Source: Methylobacterium sp. E-065 (lineage in GTDB: Bacteria > Pseudomonadota > Alphaproteobacteria > Rhizobiales > Beijerinckiaceae). From it: a stretch of DNA of 64,000 nt. Position 1 is the first letter of the stretch. Each line of letters opens with the position of its first letter. The DNA lies in NCBI RefSeq assembly GCF_022829605.1, contig NZ_JAKSYD010000260.1, positions 1-64,000 of the forward strand, read 5' to 3'. Shown here one piece after another: positions 34,899 through 43,434 of this stretch. The notes below the pieces were generated by a model, which ran no database searches, was not told where the DNA came from, and was given only the letters and a program-made list of their open reading frames with translations. Made by a program: the position numbers and the translations under genes.

Positions 34899-35615
34899 TC
34901 ACGCCGGCGGACGGTTGACCAGTACCGGCTCCGTCGCCGTCCGCTCCGGGAACAGGGCCCGCAACGCCTCCAGCTTCGGCGCGTCGTTGGCGGCGATGTA
35001 CGGGTGCCCGGGGTGCAGGGCCATGAAGTCCTGGTGGTAGCCCTCCGCCGGATAGAACGCCGCCCCGGGCTCGATCCGGGTGGCCACCGGGCGCGCATAG
35101 GACTTCGCCGCATCGAGCTGAGCGATGTAGGCCTTGGCGATTCGGGCCTGCCCGGCATCCTGCGGGAACACGGCCGACCGGTACTGCCGCCCGCTATCGG
35201 GACCCTGGCGGTCCACCTGCGTCGGGTCGAGCGCCACCGAGAAGAAGATCCGCAGCAGTTCGTCGTAGCGGATCACCGCGGGATCGTAAGTGACCGCCAC
35301 CGCCTCGGCATGGCCGGTCCCACCACCGCTCACCGTCCGGTAATCGGCGTCGGCGCGGATGCCGCCGGCATAGCCCGAGACCGCGCGCGTCACGCCGCGG
35401 ACATGCTGGAACAGCCCCTGCACGCCCCAGAAGCAGCCGCCTGCGAACACTGCGACGTGTGAGCCCGGTGCCTCAGTGGCCTGGATCGCGGACTCCGGCA
35501 GCCGCCGGGGCGCCTCCTCGGCCAGGGCCGGCAGGCGCGGCAGCAGGAGCGCTCCCGCGAGGCCGAGCCCGAGGACTGCCCCGAGGAGGGGACGAAGCGA
35601 GTCGCGAAGAGCCAT
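34899..35615 (-). CDS. msrA: Peptide-methionine (S)-S-oxide reductase, exported
   Basis: 238 residues. A signal peptide (LLGAVLGLGLAGALLLPRL) suggests a periplasmic form. The catalytic motif AGGCFWGVQGLFQ holds the nucleophile Cys. The other MsrA blocks are VSGYAGG, GTGHAEAVAVTYDP, DPTQVDRQGPDSGRQYRS and AEGYHQDF. It repairs oxidised methionine in exported proteins. ATG 35615 is chosen because it gives a proper signal peptide. Confidence 0.95.
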   Translation of the reverse strand: MALRDSLRPLLGAVLGLGLAGALLLPRLPALAEEAPRRLPESAIQATEAPGSHVAVFAGGCFWGVQGLFQHVRGVTRAVSGYAGGIRADADYRTVSGGGTGHAEAVAVTYDPAVIRYDELLRIFFSVALDPTQVDRQGPDSGRQYRSAVFPQDAGQARIAKAYIAQLDAAKSYARPVATRIEPGAAFYPAEGYHQDFMALHPGHPYIAANDAPKLEALRALFPERTATEPVLVNRPPA

Positions 35616-35936
35616 GCTGACCTCCTGCCGGATGCGGCACATGCACGGGTTCGCCGGCGCGCACCATGCGGTTACCCGAGCCGGCTCATCATGCGCTGGT
35701 GCCTTGCATAGTGCGGGAAACGGTCTGGCGGCCGCGAACGCGGCCTTCCGAGCACACTGACAGCCACGTCCGGCTGCGGCGCTTGCATCCTAGCACTAGG
35801 GACCATACTTTGCGCCGACAGGGTGGCAGCGGCCAAGCCAGATGCCCCCATCCCGGGATCGCCGATCCAGGGGCAAGCTGCCAGGAGCAGAGTACGCGCG
35901 CATTCTTGATCAGGATCGGTTCCGTGAGGAATCGGC
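35616..35936. other. Intergenic, 321 bp
   Basis: No gene seen. It separates msrA from the toxin-antitoxin pair and contains both divergent promoter regions. No box is clear enough to name. Confidence 0.35.
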
Positions 35937-36329
35937 ATGCGCATCTTCCTGCCGCGCGACTTCGCGAAACGCGCTGCGAAGCTGAATGTGACTGACGGTA
36001 ACCTGATTGAGGCTATCAGCCGCGCCGAACGAGACCTGATCGATGCGCAACTCGGCCTGGCGCTGATCAAGCAGCGCATCCCCCGCGACGGGCAGGGGCA
36101 CTCCGGCGGCTTCCGAAGCATCATCGCGTACAGACGCGGGGAGACTGCGATCTTCCTGCATCTGTTTGCCAAGAACACCAAAGCGAACCTGACCAAGGCG
36201 GAAACGCAGGTCTACCGCGACCTCGCGGCGACCCTGATCAGCCTCAGCGATGAGGCCTTAATGCGTGTCGCGGCGGCGCAAAGTTGGAGGCGGATCGACG
36301 ATGGAGAGCACGAAGAAAACCTACCGTAG
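35937..36329 (+). CDS. RelE-like toxin of a type II toxin-antitoxin module
   Basis: 130 residues. The family has a small RelE/HigB-like mRNA interferase fold: MRIFLPRDFAKRAAKL, IKQRIPRDGQGHSGGFRSI, then YRRGETAIFLHLFAKNTKANL and a C-terminal helix. The basic Arg/Lys set needed for RNA cleavage is present. It lies before and overlaps by 29 bp the XRE antitoxin gene. A ribosome site GTGAGGAATCGGC precedes ATG 35937. It is the only apparently intact toxin of the three modules here. Confidence 0.85.
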   Translation: MRIFLPRDFAKRAAKLNVTDGNLIEAISRAERDLIDAQLGLALIKQRIPRDGQGHSGGFRSIIAYRRGETAIFLHLFAKNTKANLTKAETQVYRDLAATLISLSDEALMRVAAAQSWRRIDDGEHEENLP

Positions 36330-36627
36330 TGATGCGCTCCGGTCGGCCCATCTGATCGCTCAGGACCTGCATGCGGGCGGAGCGATCGACAAAGCGACCC
36401 TGCGCCGCTTCGACCTGTCGTGCCTGACGCCCGTCGCGCCCCTGGAGCCGGCGGCGATCCGCGCCATCCGCGAGACCGCTCAGATGAGCCAAGCGATCTT
36501 CGCACGGGCCCTCAACGTGACCCCGTCTCTGGTCAGCAAATGGGAGCGGGGCGAGAAGAAACCCGGCGGCCCGTCACTGAAGCTGCTGGCCCTGGCCAGC
36601 CGGAAGGGCATCGACGCCATCCTGTGA
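36301..36627 (+). CDS. XRE/HigA-type antitoxin
   Basis: 108 residues from ATG 36301. A helix-turn-helix of the XRE class is visible: AAIRAIRETAQMSQAIFARAL, then VTPSLVSKWERGEKKPGGPSLK. It would bind the toxin and repress the operon. It overlaps the toxin gene, as expected for toxin-first (HigBA-order) modules. Confidence 0.88.
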   Translation: MESTKKTYRSDALRSAHLIAQDLHAGGAIDKATLRRFDLSCLTPVAPLEPAAIRAIRETAQMSQAIFARALNVTPSLVSKWERGEKKPGGPSLKLLALASRKGIDAIL

Positions 36628-36737
36628 CAACCGATCCGGGTCCGCAACCGTCGCGCACAGCAGGCCGCATTGCGGCGGCGGCGACATGGGTCTAGGCACC
36701 CGGCAACAGATCGACCCTCGCGCGCAGGATCCGTCCC

Positions 36738-37979
36738 GTGACCATCGCCCCCGAGCCCAACTCCTTCCGCACCGGCCCCGACGAGCGCGGCCGCTTCGGC
36801 ATCTTCGGCGGCCGCTTCGTCGCCGAGACGCTGATGCCGCTGATCCTCGAGCTGGAGGCGGCCTACGAGGCGGCCAAGCAGGATCCCGCCTTCGCGGCCG
36901 ACATGGCGAGCTACGGCACCCATTACATCGGCCGGCCGAGCCCGCTCTACTACGCCGAGCGCCTCACCGAGCATCTGCGCGCCAAGGCGCCGGCGGGGCA
37001 GGGCGCCAAGGTCTATTTCAAGCGCGAGGAGCTGAACCATACCGGCTCGCACAAGGTGAACAACGTGCTGGGCCAGATCCTGCTGGCCCGCCGGATGGGC
37101 AAGCCGCGGATCATCGCCGAGACTGGCGCCGGCCAGCACGGCGTCGCCACCGCGACGCTCTGCGCGCGCTTCGGCCTCAAGTGCATCGTCTACATGGGCG
37201 CGGTCGATGTCGCCCGGCAGGCGCCCAACGTCTTCCGCATGAAGATGCTCGGCGCCGAGGTGATCCCGGTCGAATCCGGAACCAAGACCCTCAAGGACGC
37301 GATGAACGAGGCCCTGCGCGACTGGGTCACCAACGTCGCCGACACGTTCTACTGCATCGGCACGGTGGCGGGCCCGCACCCGTACCCCGCGATGGTGCGC
37401 GACTTCCAGTCGGTGATCGGCCGGGAGACCCGCGAGCAGATGATCGCCCAGGAGGGCCGGCTCCCGGATTCGCTGATCGCCTGCATCGGAGGCGGCTCGA
37501 ACGCGATGGGCCTGTTCCACCCGTTCCTCGACGACCGCGAGGTCGAGATCTTCGGCGTCGAGGCGGCGGGCCATGGCGTCCAGTCGGGCCTGCACGCGGC
37601 CTCGCTCACCGGCGGCAAGCCGGGCGTGCTGCACGGCAACCGCACCTACCTGCTGATGGATGGCGACGGCCAGATCGCCGACGCGCACTCGATCTCGGCG
37701 GGCCTCGACTATCCGGGCATCGGCCCCGAGCACGCGTGGCTCCACGAGATGGGCCGGGTGAAATACCTCTCGGCCACCGATTCCGAGACCCTGGAGGCGT
37801 TCAAGCTTTGCTCGATGCTGGAGGGGATCATCCCGGCCCTGGAACCGGCCCACGCCCTGTCCAAGGTGCTGGACATCGCCCCGCAGCGCCCGGCCGATCA
37901 CCTGATGGTGCTCAACATGTCGGGCCGCGGCGACAAGGACATCCCGCAGGTCGCGGAGATTTTTGGGACGACGCTCTGA
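36738..37979 (+). CDS. trpB: Tryptophan synthase beta subunit
   Basis: 413 residues from GTG 36738. It joins indole with serine. The PLP lysine is Lys106 in LNHTGSHKVNN. Other motifs: RPSPLYYAERL, ETGAGQHGVATA, CIGGGSNAMGLF (phosphate loop) and the terminal SGRGDKDIPQV. trpA is usually beside it but is absent from this window; the flanking genes are two toxin-antitoxin modules. Confidence 0.97.
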   Translation: MTIAPEPNSFRTGPDERGRFGIFGGRFVAETLMPLILELEAAYEAAKQDPAFAADMASYGTHYIGRPSPLYYAERLTEHLRAKAPAGQGAKVYFKREELNHTGSHKVNNVLGQILLARRMGKPRIIAETGAGQHGVATATLCARFGLKCIVYMGAVDVARQAPNVFRMKMLGAEVIPVESGTKTLKDAMNEALRDWVTNVADTFYCIGTVAGPHPYPAMVRDFQSVIGRETREQMIAQEGRLPDSLIACIGGGSNAMGLFHPFLDDREVEIFGVEAAGHGVQSGLHAASLTGGKPGVLHGNRTYLLMDGDGQIADAHSISAGLDYPGIGPEHAWLHEMGRVKYLSATDSETLEAFKLCSMLEGIIPALEPAHALSKVLDIAPQRPADHLMVLNMSGRGDKDIPQVAEIFGTTL

Positions 37980-38027
37980 GGGTTCTCAGCCCTCGGCCTG
38001 CTCGTTTGCGCGATCGAAGCCCAGGCC

Positions 38028-38439
38028 TCACCCAGCCTCGATATCGGTGAGGGGGAAATCGTTGCTTTTGTAGAGCAGAGGGACTTGGTAGGCCCGGGCA
38101 CACGCGTAGGCGAAACAGTCGCCGAAAAGGTGAGGCCCGCGGGATGTCGGCCCTTGCCGAAACGATCGTAGGCGTCGAGGGCCCCGTCGGCCGCTTCAGA
38201 CGGAACGGCCAGGATCCGAATGCCGGCGTGGTCGAGATTGGCGCGCACGGCGTCGCGGGCATCCGGGACCGTGAGGTCGAGGTGGCGCGCCACTGCCACA
38301 GCGGTCTCCCACACGGCCAGGGTGAGGTCATACGGCGGCGTGCCTGCTGCAGACGGGCCACAAGACTGTGGGCCTCAGGCTCGTCGATCAGAATGGCTGT
38401 GAGGGCCGAGACGTCCACGAACATTGGGAGCGGCCTCAT
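38028..38439 (-). pseudogene. vapC: VapC-like PIN toxin, frameshifted twice
   Basis: ATG 38439 (overlapping the vapB stop as ATGA) reads MRPLPMFVDVSALTAIL, a PIN-domain start with its first Asp. After QQARRR the sense jumps one frame to LAVWETAVAVARHLDLTV and on to GKGRHPAGLTF, then jumps again to GDCFAYACARAYQVPLLYK and the TGA at 38028-38030. The span is 412 bp, two bases short of whole codons. The acidic PIN residues are spread over all three fragments, so no active nuclease can be made. Confidence 0.75.
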
Positions 38440-38678
38440 CCGCGCGCGTAGAGGCTGTCGATGAACGCCTTGTCGACTGGCTTCGGATTTGGTCCGGCTC
38501 GTAGATGGAGCGCACGGACGAAATCCGACGTCCACCCAACCAGATCCCGTTGGCTGGTTTGGCGCACGATCTCGTTCTGGAGTGCGCGGCGGACAGCGTC
38601 CGTCTTGCTCGTGCCCAGCAACGTCATAAGTTGCGTCGCCAGGGCATCGACCTGCGGGTCCTTGACGTAGAGCGGCAC
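38436..38678 (-). CDS. vapB: VapB-type antitoxin
   Basis: 80 residues from GTG 38678. MPLYVKDPQVDALATQL followed by LLGTSKTDAVRRALQNE is a ribbon-helix-helix-like DNA-binding start of the Rv0623/VapB class, and the rest is a toxin-binding tail (FVRALHLRAGPNPKPV). It overlaps the broken vapC by ATGA. It remains intact even though the toxin is not. Confidence 0.8.
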   Translation of the reverse strand: MPLYVKDPQVDALATQLMTLLGTSKTDAVRRALQNEIVRQTSQRDLVGWTSDFVRALHLRAGPNPKPVDKAFIDSLYARG

Positions 38679-38679
38679 G

Positions 38680-38707
38680 CATATACCCCTGAAACATCCG
38701 GGATATG
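38680..38707. promoter_or_regulatory. Inverted repeat before vapB, possible operator
   Basis: catatacccc pairs imperfectly with cgggatatg across a short centre (28 bp in all), ending 2 bases upstream of the GTG start. Position and symmetry fit autoregulation by VapB. Confidence 0.45.
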
Positions 38708-38783
38708 CCCATGGTCAGTCCATGGTCGCTGCAAGGCGGTGTGGCGGAGCGCCGAAGCTTTGATACGGTGGATCCTCGGCCGC

Positions 38784-39365
38784 CTACCGCACCGTGACCT
38801 GATCCTTGATCCGCTCGTACACCCCCCGGCTGAGCACCCGCTTCGACAGCAGCTGATCCACCGACGCGTACGGGCGCTTGGTGACGATCGCCCGGCCGAT
38901 GGCACCGCCGCCCCGGAGACGGTTGAGATCGGCGATCGACGCGGTGTTCAGATCGACCACCGCCAGGGCCCGGGGGCCGGCGCTGTCCTCGGCCTTCTCG
39001 ACCTCGGCCTGCCCGGCCGCCTCCTGCCCCTGCGGCTGAGCTGGCGCGACCGGATCGGACGGGAAGGCGAGGGCGTCGGACGGCATCTGGCCGGGGGCAG
39101 CGGGCGCCACGGCGGCCTGGGGCGGGGTCGCGGTCTGCGCGGGAGCGCCCGGCCGCCGATCAGGCCCGGCCGCCGGGACCGGGGCGGGCGTCGGCGGTGC
39201 CGGCTGGACGATCGTCGGTGACTCGACCACTTGAGCGGGTGCGCGCGCGGGCGGCGATACCGGCGCGGGCCCCGGGCTCGGCAACAGGAACTGCACCACC
39301 GCGGCGAGCAGGCCGGCGATGATGAGGAGAAGTGAAATTCTGAGGATCGCAGGTCCGCTGAGCAC
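38784..39365 (-). CDS. Membrane-anchored helix-hairpin-helix (ComEA-like) protein
   Basis: 193 residues from GTG 39365. One N-terminal membrane helix (ILRISLLLIIAGLLAAVVQF), then about 95 residues of Pro/Ala-rich linker, then a DNA-binding HhH domain: VVDLNTASIADLNRLRGGGAIGRAIV, followed by PYASVDQLLSKRVLSRGVYERI. ComEA-like proteins bind DNA in the periplasm or help keep membrane order. The linker suggests it spans the periplasm. Confidence 0.8.
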   Translation of the reverse strand: MLSGPAILRISLLLIIAGLLAAVVQFLLPSPGPAPVSPPARAPAQVVESPTIVQPAPPTPAPVPAAGPDRRPGAPAQTATPPQAAVAPAAPGQMPSDALAFPSDPVAPAQPQGQEAAGQAEVEKAEDSAGPRALAVVDLNTASIADLNRLRGGGAIGRAIVTKRPYASVDQLLSKRVLSRGVYERIKDQVTVR

Positions 39366-39466
39366 GCATCACTCGACGAGGTCTAAGCCACTATAATGCT
39401 ACAGTTTATGCTTTTGTCGCGTATCGGCCAACCAGCCGGCGCTCTTCCGCGCTGGATTACACCCCG

Positions 39467-41311
39467 ATGACGGATCGGGCGGCCAACCCGGGCTCGCGTC
39501 TCGGCGCCCTGCGCCATCTGCCGACCCTGGTCCGGGAGATCGCCGCAGCGAGCCCGCGGATGCTGGCCGCAAGCCTTGCCCTGCGTCTCGTGGCGGCCTG
39601 CCTGCCGGTCCTGTCCCTGTACATTGCCAAGCTGATCCTCGACGGGATCGTGGCCGAGCACGCCCGGCCGGCGCCGATTGGCGGAATCGCCGATTGGCTC
39701 GCCGATCCGGCACGGGCGCGGCTTGCCGGTCTGGTGGCGGCCGAGTTCGGGCTCGCCCTGGCCTCGGACCTGACCGGCCGCCTCACCAACCTGACCGAGA
39801 CCCTGATCGGCGACCTCTACGCCAACGCGGCCTCCCTGCGGCTGATGGCCCATGCCGCGGCGCTCGACCTCGCGCAGTTTGAGGACAGCGCCCAGCAGGA
39901 CCGGCTGGAGCGGGCGCGCCGGCAAGTCAGCGGCCGCACCGGCCTGATCGGAACGGTGCTCGGGCAGTTCCAGTCGGTGGTGACCCTGGCCTCCCTGGCG
40001 GTGGGCGTGGCGGCCTTCACGCCGTGGCTGATGGTCCTGATCGCCGCCGCCCTGGTGCCGGCCGTACTCAACGAGTGGCACTTCACCAAGGCCGGCTACC
40101 GCCTCGCGTGGTTCCGCAGCCCGGAACGGCGCCGCCTCGATTACCTGCGCTACGTGGGCGCCAGCGTCGAGACCGCCAAGGAGGTCAAGCTGTTCGGCCT
40201 CTCCCGCTACGTCACGGACCTCTATGCCGAGGTGGCCGGGCGGCTGCTCGCCGAGAACCGGAGCCTCGCCAAGGCCCGTGCCCGCTGGGGCTTCGCCTTC
40301 GCGAGCCTGGGGACGCTCGCCTATTACGTCGCCTACGCGGTGATCGTCTGGCGGACCGTGGCGGGATCGTTCTCGGTGGGCGACCTCGCCTTCCTGGCGG
40401 GTGCCTTCCAGCGCCTGCACAGCGGCATCAAGGAGATGCTCCTCGGCTTCACCCAGATCACGAGCCAAGCCCAGTATCTCGATGATTTCTACGCCTTTTT
40501 CGAGATCCGGCCGCAGATCCGCACGTCTGCCGATCCGGCTCCGGTGCCGAGCCCGATCCGGGACGGGCTGGTCTTCGAGAATGTCGGCTACCGCTATCCC
40601 GGCACGCAGACCTGGGCGCTGCGCGGCCTGTCCTTCGCGGTGCGGGCCGGCGAGACGGTGGCGCTGGTCGGCGGCAACGGTGCCGGCAAGACCACCATCG
40701 TCAAGCTGATGACCCGGCTGTACGACCCGCACGAGGGCCGCGTGCTCCTCGACGGGATCCCGCTGCCCGCCTACGACCTCGACGAGCTGCGGGCGCGGAT
40801 CGGGGCGATCTTCCAGGACTTCGTTCGCTTCGATCTCACCGCCGGCGAGAACGTCGCGGTCGGCCGCATCGAGGCCGCCGCCGACGCCGATCGCATCGCG
40901 GACGCGGCGGCCCGGGGCCTCGCCGCCCCGGTGATCGAGCGCCTGCCGGAGCGCTACGCCCAGCCGCTCGGCAAGCGCTTCGCGGGCGGCCTCGACCTCT
41001 CGGGGGGCGAGTGGCAGAAGATCGCCCTGTCCCGGGCGTACATGCGCGCGGCCGAGATCCTGATCCTCGACGAGCCGACCGCCGCCCTCGATGCTCAGGC
41101 GGAGCACGACGTCTTCGCGCGGTTCCGGGAGCTCTCGGCGGGGCGCGCCGCCGTGCTGATCTCGCACCGCTTCTCCACCGTCCGCATGGCCGACCGCATC
41201 CTGGTGCTGGAGGGCGGCCGGGTGCTGGAGGAGGGGAGCCACGCCGTCCTGATGGCCCGGGGCGGCCGCTACGCCGAATTGTTCACCCTCCAGGCCGAGG
41301 GCTACCGGTAG
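39467..41311 (+). CDS. ABC transporter, fused permease-ATPase
   Basis: 614 residues. The N-terminal half is a six-helix membrane domain (for example LASLAVGVAAFTPWLMVLIAAALVPAV). The C-terminal nucleotide-binding domain has Walker A GGNGAGKTTIVKL, signature LSGGEWQKIALSRA, Walker B ILILDEPTAALDAQ and the switch His in VLISHRFSTV. It is a homodimeric exporter half. The substrate is not evident, and no partner half-transporter gene is beside it. Confidence 0.93.
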   Translation: MTDRAANPGSRLGALRHLPTLVREIAAASPRMLAASLALRLVAACLPVLSLYIAKLILDGIVAEHARPAPIGGIADWLADPARARLAGLVAAEFGLALASDLTGRLTNLTETLIGDLYANAASLRLMAHAAALDLAQFEDSAQQDRLERARRQVSGRTGLIGTVLGQFQSVVTLASLAVGVAAFTPWLMVLIAAALVPAVLNEWHFTKAGYRLAWFRSPERRRLDYLRYVGASVETAKEVKLFGLSRYVTDLYAEVAGRLLAENRSLAKARARWGFAFASLGTLAYYVAYAVIVWRTVAGSFSVGDLAFLAGAFQRLHSGIKEMLLGFTQITSQAQYLDDFYAFFEIRPQIRTSADPAPVPSPIRDGLVFENVGYRYPGTQTWALRGLSFAVRAGETVALVGGNGAGKTTIVKLMTRLYDPHEGRVLLDGIPLPAYDLDELRARIGAIFQDFVRFDLTAGENVAVGRIEAAADADRIADAAARGLAAPVIERLPERYAQPLGKRFAGGLDLSGGEWQKIALSRAYMRAAEILILDEPTAALDAQAEHDVFARFRELSAGRAAVLISHRFSTVRMADRILVLEGGRVLEEGSHAVLMARGGRYAELFTLQAEGYR

Positions 41312-41356
41312 CCCTGGGATTGCCCGATTCGCGGAGCCTGCTATCTGCCGCGGACT

Positions 41357-41437
41357 GAGAGCCTCTCACGAAACTCCCGCTGCGCTGTCGCGATCAGAGG
41401 GAGAACGCCCGGTGCCCGGGCGTTTTGCGACAGGCTC
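41357..41437. repeat. Dispersed repeat family A, copy 2
   Basis: Close match to 13847-13924, with the same core cgctgcgctgtcgcgatcag, hairpin cgcccggtgcccgggcg and inverted arms. It lies between the ABC transporter gene and eipB. Confidence 0.75.
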
Positions 41438-41453
41438 TGAACCGAGGTCACCC

Positions 41454-42389
41454 ATGCGCCTGCGCCTCCATCGCCTGCTGACGGCCGGCCTTCTCGTCTC
41501 CGCCTGGAGCGCGCAGGCGGCCCCCGTCGTCTCCGAGCCGCCTGCCCCCGAGCCCGGGGCGCCGGCTCAGGCTTCGCCGCAGCCTCCGGTCCCGGCTCCC
41601 GGGATCGTGCTCGCCAATCACCGGGCCGTCTACGACCTCACGCTCGACGAAGGCGGCAACAGCCGCTCGGTGGAGAGTGCCCGCGGGCGCATCGTCATCG
41701 ACTTCCGGGGGGATTCCTGCCGCGGCTACACGATGCTGACCCGGCAGGTGACGGAACTGTCCTCTGGCGAGACCGGCGCACGCCTGTCCGACATGCGCAG
41801 CACCACCTTCGAGGGCGGGCAAGGTCGGGAGTTCCGGTTCAAGACGACGACGCTGACCAACAATCAGCCCGCCGCCCCGGTGGACGGGACCGCCACCGAC
41901 CAAGGCAACGCCGTCACGGTGAAGCTGAAGGGCGGCGCCAAGCCCTTCACCGTCGAGGGGCCGGTCCTGTTCCCGAGCGAGCACATGCGCCGCCTGATCG
42001 AGGCCGCGCGGGCGGGCCAGTCGACCCTGTCGGTCAAGGTCTTCGACGGGTCCGACGACGGGAAGAAGATCTACGACACCTTCGCGGTAATCGGCCACAC
42101 GGGGACGGGTCCGGCGCCGGCCTCGGGCTCCACCCGGGACAAACCTCTGCGCCAGGGGGCGATCGCCAGCATGCCGCACTGGCCGGTGCGCCTGAGCTAC
42201 TACACGGAGGGCGCCGGCGAGCGCACGCCGATCTACACCCTCGGCTTCGACCTCTACGAGAACGGCGTGAGCGGCGCGCTCAAGCTCGATTACGGCGACT
42301 TCGCCATCCTGGGCGACATGACCACCCTCGATATCGACGCCGCCGCAGGGAAGGGCGACAAGGACGCGGGGAAGGGCTGCACGCCCTGA
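41454..42389 (+). CDS. eipB: EipB-family (DUF1849) envelope protein
   Basis: 311 residues from ATG 41454. Signal peptide (LRLHRLLTAGLLVSAWSAQAA), a Pro-rich linker, then the DUF1849 beta-barrel: LANHRAVYDLTLDEGG, DFRGDSCRGYTMLTRQ, LSDMRSTTFEGGQGREFRF, and FPSEHMRRLIEAA. The conserved Cys in GDSC and in the terminal KGCTP probably form the family's disulfide. In Brucella EipB supports envelope integrity in the periplasm. Confidence 0.9.
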   Translation: MRLRLHRLLTAGLLVSAWSAQAAPVVSEPPAPEPGAPAQASPQPPVPAPGIVLANHRAVYDLTLDEGGNSRSVESARGRIVIDFRGDSCRGYTMLTRQVTELSSGETGARLSDMRSTTFEGGQGREFRFKTTTLTNNQPAAPVDGTATDQGNAVTVKLKGGAKPFTVEGPVLFPSEHMRRLIEAARAGQSTLSVKVFDGSDDGKKIYDTFAVIGHTGTGPAPASGSTRDKPLRQGAIASMPHWPVRLSYYTEGAGERTPIYTLGFDLYENGVSGALKLDYGDFAILGDMTTLDIDAAAGKGDKDAGKGCTP

Positions 42390-42554
42390 GGAACGATCAA
42401 AGGCAGACGCGCGGCTCTCCCTCCCCCCTCTGCGGGCGACCGGATTCACGCTTCACTGCCGGACGCCAAAGGTTCGAGAAACAAGCGCCACCCCCACGCC
42501 AGATCTGCGATCCCCAAACTCCTCCCCGCAAGGGCGAGGAGCGCGACGTCCGCC

Positions 42555-42857
42555 TCACGCCCATTCGTCATCCGGCCTTGGCGACAGCCGCTGCCACGCC
42601 GCGGCGATGCGTTCGGGCTTCACCTCGAGCGCCTGTGCACAGGCGAGGAGCACGTTCTCGTCGCCCATCACGTGGTCGAGGACGCCCACCAGAAAGGCCG
42701 GCTCCCGGACGCTTTCGCGCAGCGTATCGAGGCCGAGTCCCGTCGCCGCCAGGAACGGCAGGAGGCGGTCCTCCTCCCCCGTGATCCACAGCAGAACGTC
42801 GAGGGCGAGCTGCTCGGCAGCTTCATCCCCTTGAAGAGGTTTGCCATTCATCAACAT
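42555..42857 (-). CDS. DUF3572 protein
   Basis: 100 residues. EQLALDVLLWITGEEDRLLPFLAATGLGLDTLR and FLVGVLDHVMGDENVLLACAQAL are the DUF3572 pattern. These genes are typically divergent from divK in alphaproteobacteria, as here (75 bp between starts). Role unknown. ATG 42857 or 42851 is preferred to ATG 42890, which would run into the divK promoter region. Confidence 0.85.
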   Translation of the reverse strand: MLMNGKPLQGDEAAEQLALDVLLWITGEEDRLLPFLAATGLGLDTLRESVREPAFLVGVLDHVMGDENVLLACAQALEVKPERIAAAWQRLSPRPDDEWA

Positions 42858-42931
42858 GTGAACGCTACAAAGGTGATGGAGGGGCTTCACCGCCCGCTAA
42901 TCATGATCGGCGAGCACCGGGACAACGGATC

Positions 42932-43303
42932 ATGAAGAAGACGGTGCTGATCGTCGAGGACAACGAGTTGAACATGAAGCTGTTCAACGACCTCCTGGAG
43001 GCGAACGGCTACGCGACGCTCAAGACCGCCCACGGCATCGAGGCGATCGAGCTGGCGCGCGCCCATCACCCCGACCTGATCCTGATGGACATCCAGCTCC
43101 CGGAGGTCTCGGGCCTCGAAGTCACCAAGTGGCTCAAGGAGGACGACGATCTCAAGTCCATCCCGGTCATCGCCATCACGGCCTTCGCCATGAAGGGCGA
43201 CGAGGAGCGGATCCGCGAGGGCGGATGCGAGGCGTACCTGTCCAAGCCCATCTCGGTCGCGAAGTTTTTGGCAACGGTTCGCGCGTATCTTGAGCCGCGG
43301 TGA
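42932..43303 (+). CDS. divK: Single-domain response regulator DivK
   Basis: 123 residues, a lone receiver domain. Phospho-acceptor Asp53 in LILMDIQLPEVSGLEV, acidic pocket VEDNELNMK, switch Thr/Lys in AITAFAMKGDE and YLSKPISV. DivK is phosphorylated by PleC/DivJ-type kinases and controls the CtrA cell-cycle pathway. The next gene, pleD, is its usual neighbour. Confidence 0.96.
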   Translation: MKKTVLIVEDNELNMKLFNDLLEANGYATLKTAHGIEAIELARAHHPDLILMDIQLPEVSGLEVTKWLKEDDDLKSIPVIAITAFAMKGDEERIREGGCEAYLSKPISVAKFLATVRAYLEPR

Positions 43304-43321
43304 CCCCGGACGGGGCGCACC

Positions 43322-43361
43322 GTTGAGGTTGCCCCCCGACCGAGCGGGGGGCAACCTCAAC
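43322..43361 (+). terminator. Strong hairpin between divK and pleD
   Basis: A perfect 16-bp stem: gttgaggttgcccccc (43322-43337) with ggggggcaacctcaac (43346-43361), loop of 8 bases. It lies 18 bp after the divK stop. No T-run follows. It should separate most divK transcription from pleD or mark a processed 3' end. Confidence 0.8.
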
Positions 43362-43434
43362 CGTCTGTCTCGATGCGCGGCCGTCTCCCGACCCGCCCGT
43401 CCCGGGCCGCCCTGCCACGCGTCAGCGAGGAACC

